Assembly: GCA_049325315.1 (NCBI GenBank)
Contig: JBMONB010000089.1
Coordinates: 1 to 9,505 of the forward strand
Length of the DNA stretch: 9,505 nucleotides
Origin: JAWLHU01 sp049325315
GTDB taxonomy: Bacteria > Bacillota > Sulfobacillia > Symbiobacteriales > Symbiobacteriaceae
Direction of reading: 5' to 3'
This document shows positions 7,436 through 9,505 of this stretch, in pieces. Both the position numbers and the translations under genes were made by a program. The notes under the pieces are model-generated. The model had not been told where the DNA came from and made no database searches. It saw nothing but the letters and a program-made list of their open reading frames with translations. Position 1 is the first letter of the stretch. Each line of letters opens with the position of its first letter.

Positions 7436-7459
7436 TATGCAATATGCGCATGTTGCATA
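7436..7459. promoter_or_regulatory. 24-bp palindromic operator candidate
   Basis: Left arm TATGCAATATGC (7436-7447) and right arm GCATGTTGCATA (7448-7459) are complementary at 11 of 12 positions with no spacer. Size and AT-rich symmetry resemble operators of ArsR/SmtB regulators. It begins about 6 bases after the expected start of the regulator transcript and abuts the -35 box of the mqn promoter, so a bound protein could block the former and alter the latter. The repeat CAATATG also occurs twice in tandem (7433-7439, 7440-7446). Confidence 0.65.
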
Positions 7460-7474
7460 AGGGGGGTGTAGCGG

Positions 7475-8587
7475 GTGATCGTGAGGGACGTCGCGCAACT
7501 CCGGTCGGTGCAGCATTCTCTGGGGGTAAACCTGGGCAGCGCCATGCTGCTGGTCGACTACGCTGCGCATGGCTTTGCAACCCCCACCCCCTGGGCCCAG
7601 GCCGCTGCCACACGGCTCTCCCGGGCCGGTCGGGAACGGCTGGAGCTGTTGCGGGCGGTGCTGGCCCACGGGTGGGTCCTGCGGAGCTGGCTCCTGCAGC
7701 GCCTTCCCGCCTCGCACCCGGCCCACCGTTCCTGGGAGGAACTGCGCCGCTGGCTGGCCAACCAGACAGCGCCCGAGATCGAGGGGCTGGTCACCGGCGG
7801 GATTCGCTCGGGCCTGCTCTGGGGCGCCCCCGCAGGGGCGGCAGCGGCGGTAGATGAAGCGCTGGCCGATCCGATCCGCCGGGCCGAGGGGCTGCGAACC
7901 GTGCTGCAGATCTGGCGGATCGAACCGGTGCATGACGCCTTAAGCCTGGCCCTCGACCCCTTCCGCTTCCACGCCGAACTGCTCGCCCTGCTCGACGAGC
8001 TCTGGGAGCGCTGGCTCCGGCAGGCCTGGCAGACGGCCGAGCCCGAACTGAAGGCCGCTGCGGCAGCGATCACGGAGACGCTGCCGTCGCTCGCCGGCCT
8101 GGACGCCGAGGCGCTCGTCAGCCGGCTGACCGGTCTGGAGCCAACCGAGGCCTGGGTCGACCCGCTGCGCAGCGCCGAGGAACTGATCTTCGTCCCCAGT
8201 CTCTTCATGGGGCGCTACCTCTCCATCGCCCGGGAGGAGGGGCAGGTCCTCCTCCTCTTTGAGCCCGCCTCGCTGCGGCAGGCGGTAGCTTCGCCTGTGC
8301 CGGGGCTGCACCTGACCGACCTGGCCGACCTGGGCCATGCCCTGGAAGGGCTGGGTGAACCCACCCGCCTGACGATCCTGAACCTGCTGGCCGCCCGCGG
8401 CGAGCTCTGCGGCCAGGAGATCGTAGAGTTGGTCGATGTCCACCAGTCCACCGTCTCCCGGAACCTCGCCCTGCTGGAGCGGACCCGCCTGGTCCACGTC
8501 CGCCGGGAGGGGAACATGAAGCGATACAGCCTGAACCAGGAGCGAATTCACCAGGTCTGCCGCCTGCTGGCCGGCGCCCTGGGATAA
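7475..8587 (+). CDS. Long ArsR-type transcriptional regulator with C-terminal winged helix
   Basis: 370-residue DNA-binding protein. The ArsR-like winged helix-turn-helix is at the C-terminus, about 284-368: ALEGLGEPTRLTILNLL, then GELCGQEIVELV, the recognition helix HQSTVSRNLALLERTRLV (from His323), and the wing HVRREGNMKRYSLN. The first 280 residues are helical and Arg/Leu-rich, and loosely resemble effector domains of long ArsR proteins (DUF5937-like); that part is uncertain. The metal-site motif of classical ArsR (ELCVCDLC) is reduced to ELCGQEI, leaving a single Cys312, so arsenic/cadmium sensing at that site is unlikely. The GTG start is supported by AAGGGGGG ending 8 bases upstream. 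It is followed 32 bp later by the DinB-like gene, with no terminator between. The palindrome in its leader suggests self-regulation. Effector unknown. Confidence 0.85.
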   Translation: MIVRDVAQLRSVQHSLGVNLGSAMLLVDYAAHGFATPTPWAQAAATRLSRAGRERLELLRAVLAHGWVLRSWLLQRLPASHPAHRSWEELRRWLANQTAPEIEGLVTGGIRSGLLWGAPAGAAAAVDEALADPIRRAEGLRTVLQIWRIEPVHDALSLALDPFRFHAELLALLDELWERWLRQAWQTAEPELKAAAAAITETLPSLAGLDAEALVSRLTGLEPTEAWVDPLRSAEELIFVPSLFMGRYLSIAREEGQVLLLFEPASLRQAVASPVPGLHLTDLADLGHALEGLGEPTRLTILNLLAARGELCGQEIVELVDVHQSTVSRNLALLERTRLVHVRREGNMKRYSLNQERIHQVCRLLAGALG

Positions 8588-8619
8588 CCCATCCTCATAG
8601 ACAGAAGGAGGCCGACAAG

Positions 8620-9093
8620 ATGAGCGACCTGCTCTCCCCGTCCCGGCTGCTGGAGATCATGGAATCCAACCGTCGCCTGACCCTGCGGACAATCGAGGCC
8701 TTCCCGGAGGATGCGCTCTTCCGATACAAGCCCGCGGAGCATCTCCGCCCCTTCGCCGAAATGGTCAAGGAGATCCTGCACCTGGAGCTGGCCTACGTCC
8801 GGGGCGTCGCCACCGGCGAGTGGGTCCACGAACAGCCCTACCAGGTGGTACAGACGAAAGAGGAGCTGCTCCGTGCCTGCGGGGCGGTGCGGGAGTATAG
8901 CCTGGCCAAGTGGCACAAGGTGACCGCCGAGCGGCTTCAGGCGGTGGAGCCAGACCCCTTCTTCGGCGGCGGCGAGGGGTCCCTCTTCGACCGGCTCTTC
9001 TATGCGATCGAAAACGAGATCCACCACCGCGGCCAGGGCTTTGCCTACCTGCGGATGCTCTCCATCGAGCCCCCGTTCTTCTGGGAGCGGTAG
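8620..9093 (+). CDS. DinB/YfiT-like four-helix-bundle protein
   Basis: 157-residue cytosolic protein of the DinB superfamily, whose members include thiol-dependent (for example bacillithiol) S-transferases and damage-inducible proteins; the reaction here is unknown. Recognised by the C-terminal signature EIHHRGQGFAYLRMLSIEPPFFW and the second-helix segment FAEMVKEILHLELAYVRG. His54 and His136 fit two of the three family metal ligands. The third, expected four residues before His136, is Asn132, although His135 is adjacent; the metal site may be altered or absent. ATG 8620 has AAGGAGG (8605-8611) 8 bases upstream. Co-transcription with the ArsR-type regulator is likely, which fits an inducible detoxification or stress role in which the regulator controls this gene. 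Confidence 0.85.
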   Translation: MSDLLSPSRLLEIMESNRRLTLRTIEAFPEDALFRYKPAEHLRPFAEMVKEILHLELAYVRGVATGEWVHEQPYQVVQTKEELLRACGAVREYSLAKWHKVTAERLQAVEPDPFFGGGEGSLFDRLFYAIENEIHHRGQGFAYLRMLSIEPPFFWER

Positions 9094-9107
9094 GGGTCAA
9101 AGATATC

Positions 9108-9152
9108 CCCCGTGCTGTGACCAGTGTCGCGGCACGGGGTGATGCAATTTTT
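9108..9152 (+). terminator. Possible intrinsic terminator of the regulator-DinB operon
   Basis: CCCCGTGC (9108-9115) pairs perfectly with GCACGGGG (9132-9139) across a 16-base loop. Five T residues (9148-9152) follow, but 8 bases after the stem, so the arrangement is imperfect. Confidence 0.45.
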
Positions 9153-9154
9153 AC

Positions 9155-9171
9155 CGCAGATTGCGCAGATT
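9155..9171. repeat. Tandem CGCAGATT motif
   Basis: CGCAGATT occurs at 9155-9162 and again at 9164-9171, a 9-base period; a related CCGCGGATT follows at 9215-9223. From memory this resembles short intergenic CGCAGATT-type repeats seen in several bacterial genomes; not verified. Confidence 0.5.
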
Positions 9172-9177
9172 TTTCAT

Positions 9178-9233
9178 GATTCCCCAGAAAATAGCGGTCG
9201 GGTCGGTGTATTGGCCGCGGATTCCCCAGAAAA
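9178..9233. repeat. Direct repeat of GATTCCCCAGAAAA
   Basis: The same 14 bases occur at 9178-9191 and 9220-9233, 42 bp apart start to start. They lie in the non-coding spacer between the DinB-like gene and the IS110-like transposase, and may be part of the element end, its target site, or a local duplication. Confidence 0.7.
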
Positions 9234-9505
9234 CAGTTCGGTTTGGCAGGGAGGCCGATTTGGAGACAAAAAAGCCCCCCTACAGCACCACTCAGGCACT
9301 TTAAGGATCAATGGTGTATGAGAGAATCAAGCAGCCGGCGGGTCGGGATCCGCCTGTGCAAGTGTGACGGTGTAGCCTAACGCCTCAAGGCGCTTTTGGA
9401 GGCGACGGACTACCCGCTGCTGATTCAGTTGGTCAAAGAAGTTGGGGCCAAGTTCCTGGTACGGGGTCCGGGTCTTGAGGATGTGGTAGACAGCGACAAG
9501 GATCG
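9234..9505 (-). mobile_element. 3' end of an IS110-like insertion sequence (boundary uncertain)
   Basis: Defined by the transposase C-terminus at 9327-9505. The element must end somewhere in 9094-9326; 9234 is only a guess based on the change after the second GATTCCCCAGAAAA copy. IS110 elements usually lack terminal inverted repeats, so the edge cannot be set by eye. On the minus strand the downstream region holds GGGGGGCTTTTTT (9279-9268), which may act as the transposase terminator. Confidence 0.4.
9327..9505 (-). CDS. IS110-family transposase, C-terminal fragment (runs off right edge)
   Basis: 58 codons plus TGA (9329-9327) read in from the window edge. The peptide contains ILVAVYHILKTRTPYQELG, then FFDQLNQQRVVRRLQKRLEALGYTVTL, which matches the usual end of IS110-type DEDD/serine recombinase-transposases (LVAIYHML..PYRDLG.. 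then RLVRRLEALGY.VTL). The catalytic regions and N-terminus are outside the window, so it is unknown whether the gene is intact. It converges on the regulator-DinB operon. Confidence 0.8.
   Translation of the reverse strand, partial: ILVAVYHILKTRTPYQELGPNFFDQLNQQRVVRRLQKRLEALGYTVTLAQADPDPPAA

Noticed and set aside
9155..9233. CRISPR array
   Set aside because: Repeats are only 8 and 14 bases, two copies each, without regular spacers.
9118..9321. Short plus-strand open frame (9124-9321) in the spacer
   Set aside because: No ribosome binding site, spans the direct repeats, and the peptide has no recognisable features.

Overview
The window is a GC-rich bacterial segment with tightly packed genes, frequent GTG/TTG starts and strong AGGAGG-type ribosome binding sites. 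A late futalosine-route menaquinone pair (mqnA-mqnC), a secreted protein ending in a copper amine oxidase N-domain-like module, a stand-alone PduL and an IS110-type transposase end together suggest a high-GC member of the Firmicutes (Symbiobacterium-like). That assignment is an inference from gene style, not from a marker gene.

Layout, left to right. (1) 1-559, minus: 5' part of a Cof-type HAD phosphatase that runs off the left edge, with an extended -10 box so close to the ATG that the mRNA may be leaderless. (2) 712-3324, plus: a large secreted protein with the outline of an M61-like gluzincin peptidase whose HExxH motif has become HHQIH, fused through a proline-rich linker to a copper amine oxidase N-domain-like module. 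(3) 3334-4380, minus: a CaCA-family cation/Ca2+ antiporter with two very similar alpha repeats, convergent with gene 2 and only 9 bp away. (4) 4596-5174, plus: a PduL-type phosphotransacylase without a microcompartment-targeting extension, preceded by a hairpin-rich leader and followed by a terminator-like hairpin. (5) 5238-7263, minus: mqnA then mqnC, overlapping, both in the futalosine menaquinone pathway. (6) 7475-9093, plus: an operon of a long ArsR-type regulator with a C-terminal winged helix and a DinB/YfiT-like protein. (7) 9094-9505: a terminator candidate, a repeat-bearing AT-richer spacer, and the 3' end of an IS110-like transposase on the minus strand that runs off the right edge.

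The most informative regulatory region is 7394-7459. Two good sigma-A-type promoters, one for the regulator operon and one for mqnA-mqnC, overlap almost completely and point away from each other. A nearly perfect 24-bp palindrome lies just downstream of the regulator's expected transcription start and just upstream of the mqn -35 box. The simplest reading is that the ArsR-type protein binds it, controls its own operon and possibly influences menaquinone synthesis. No wholly new multi-gene system is evident. The best candidates for a second look are the shared operator/promoter region, the peptidase-like protein with a lost catalytic Glu, the ArsR-DinB pair with altered metal sites, and the spacer beside the IS110 end.
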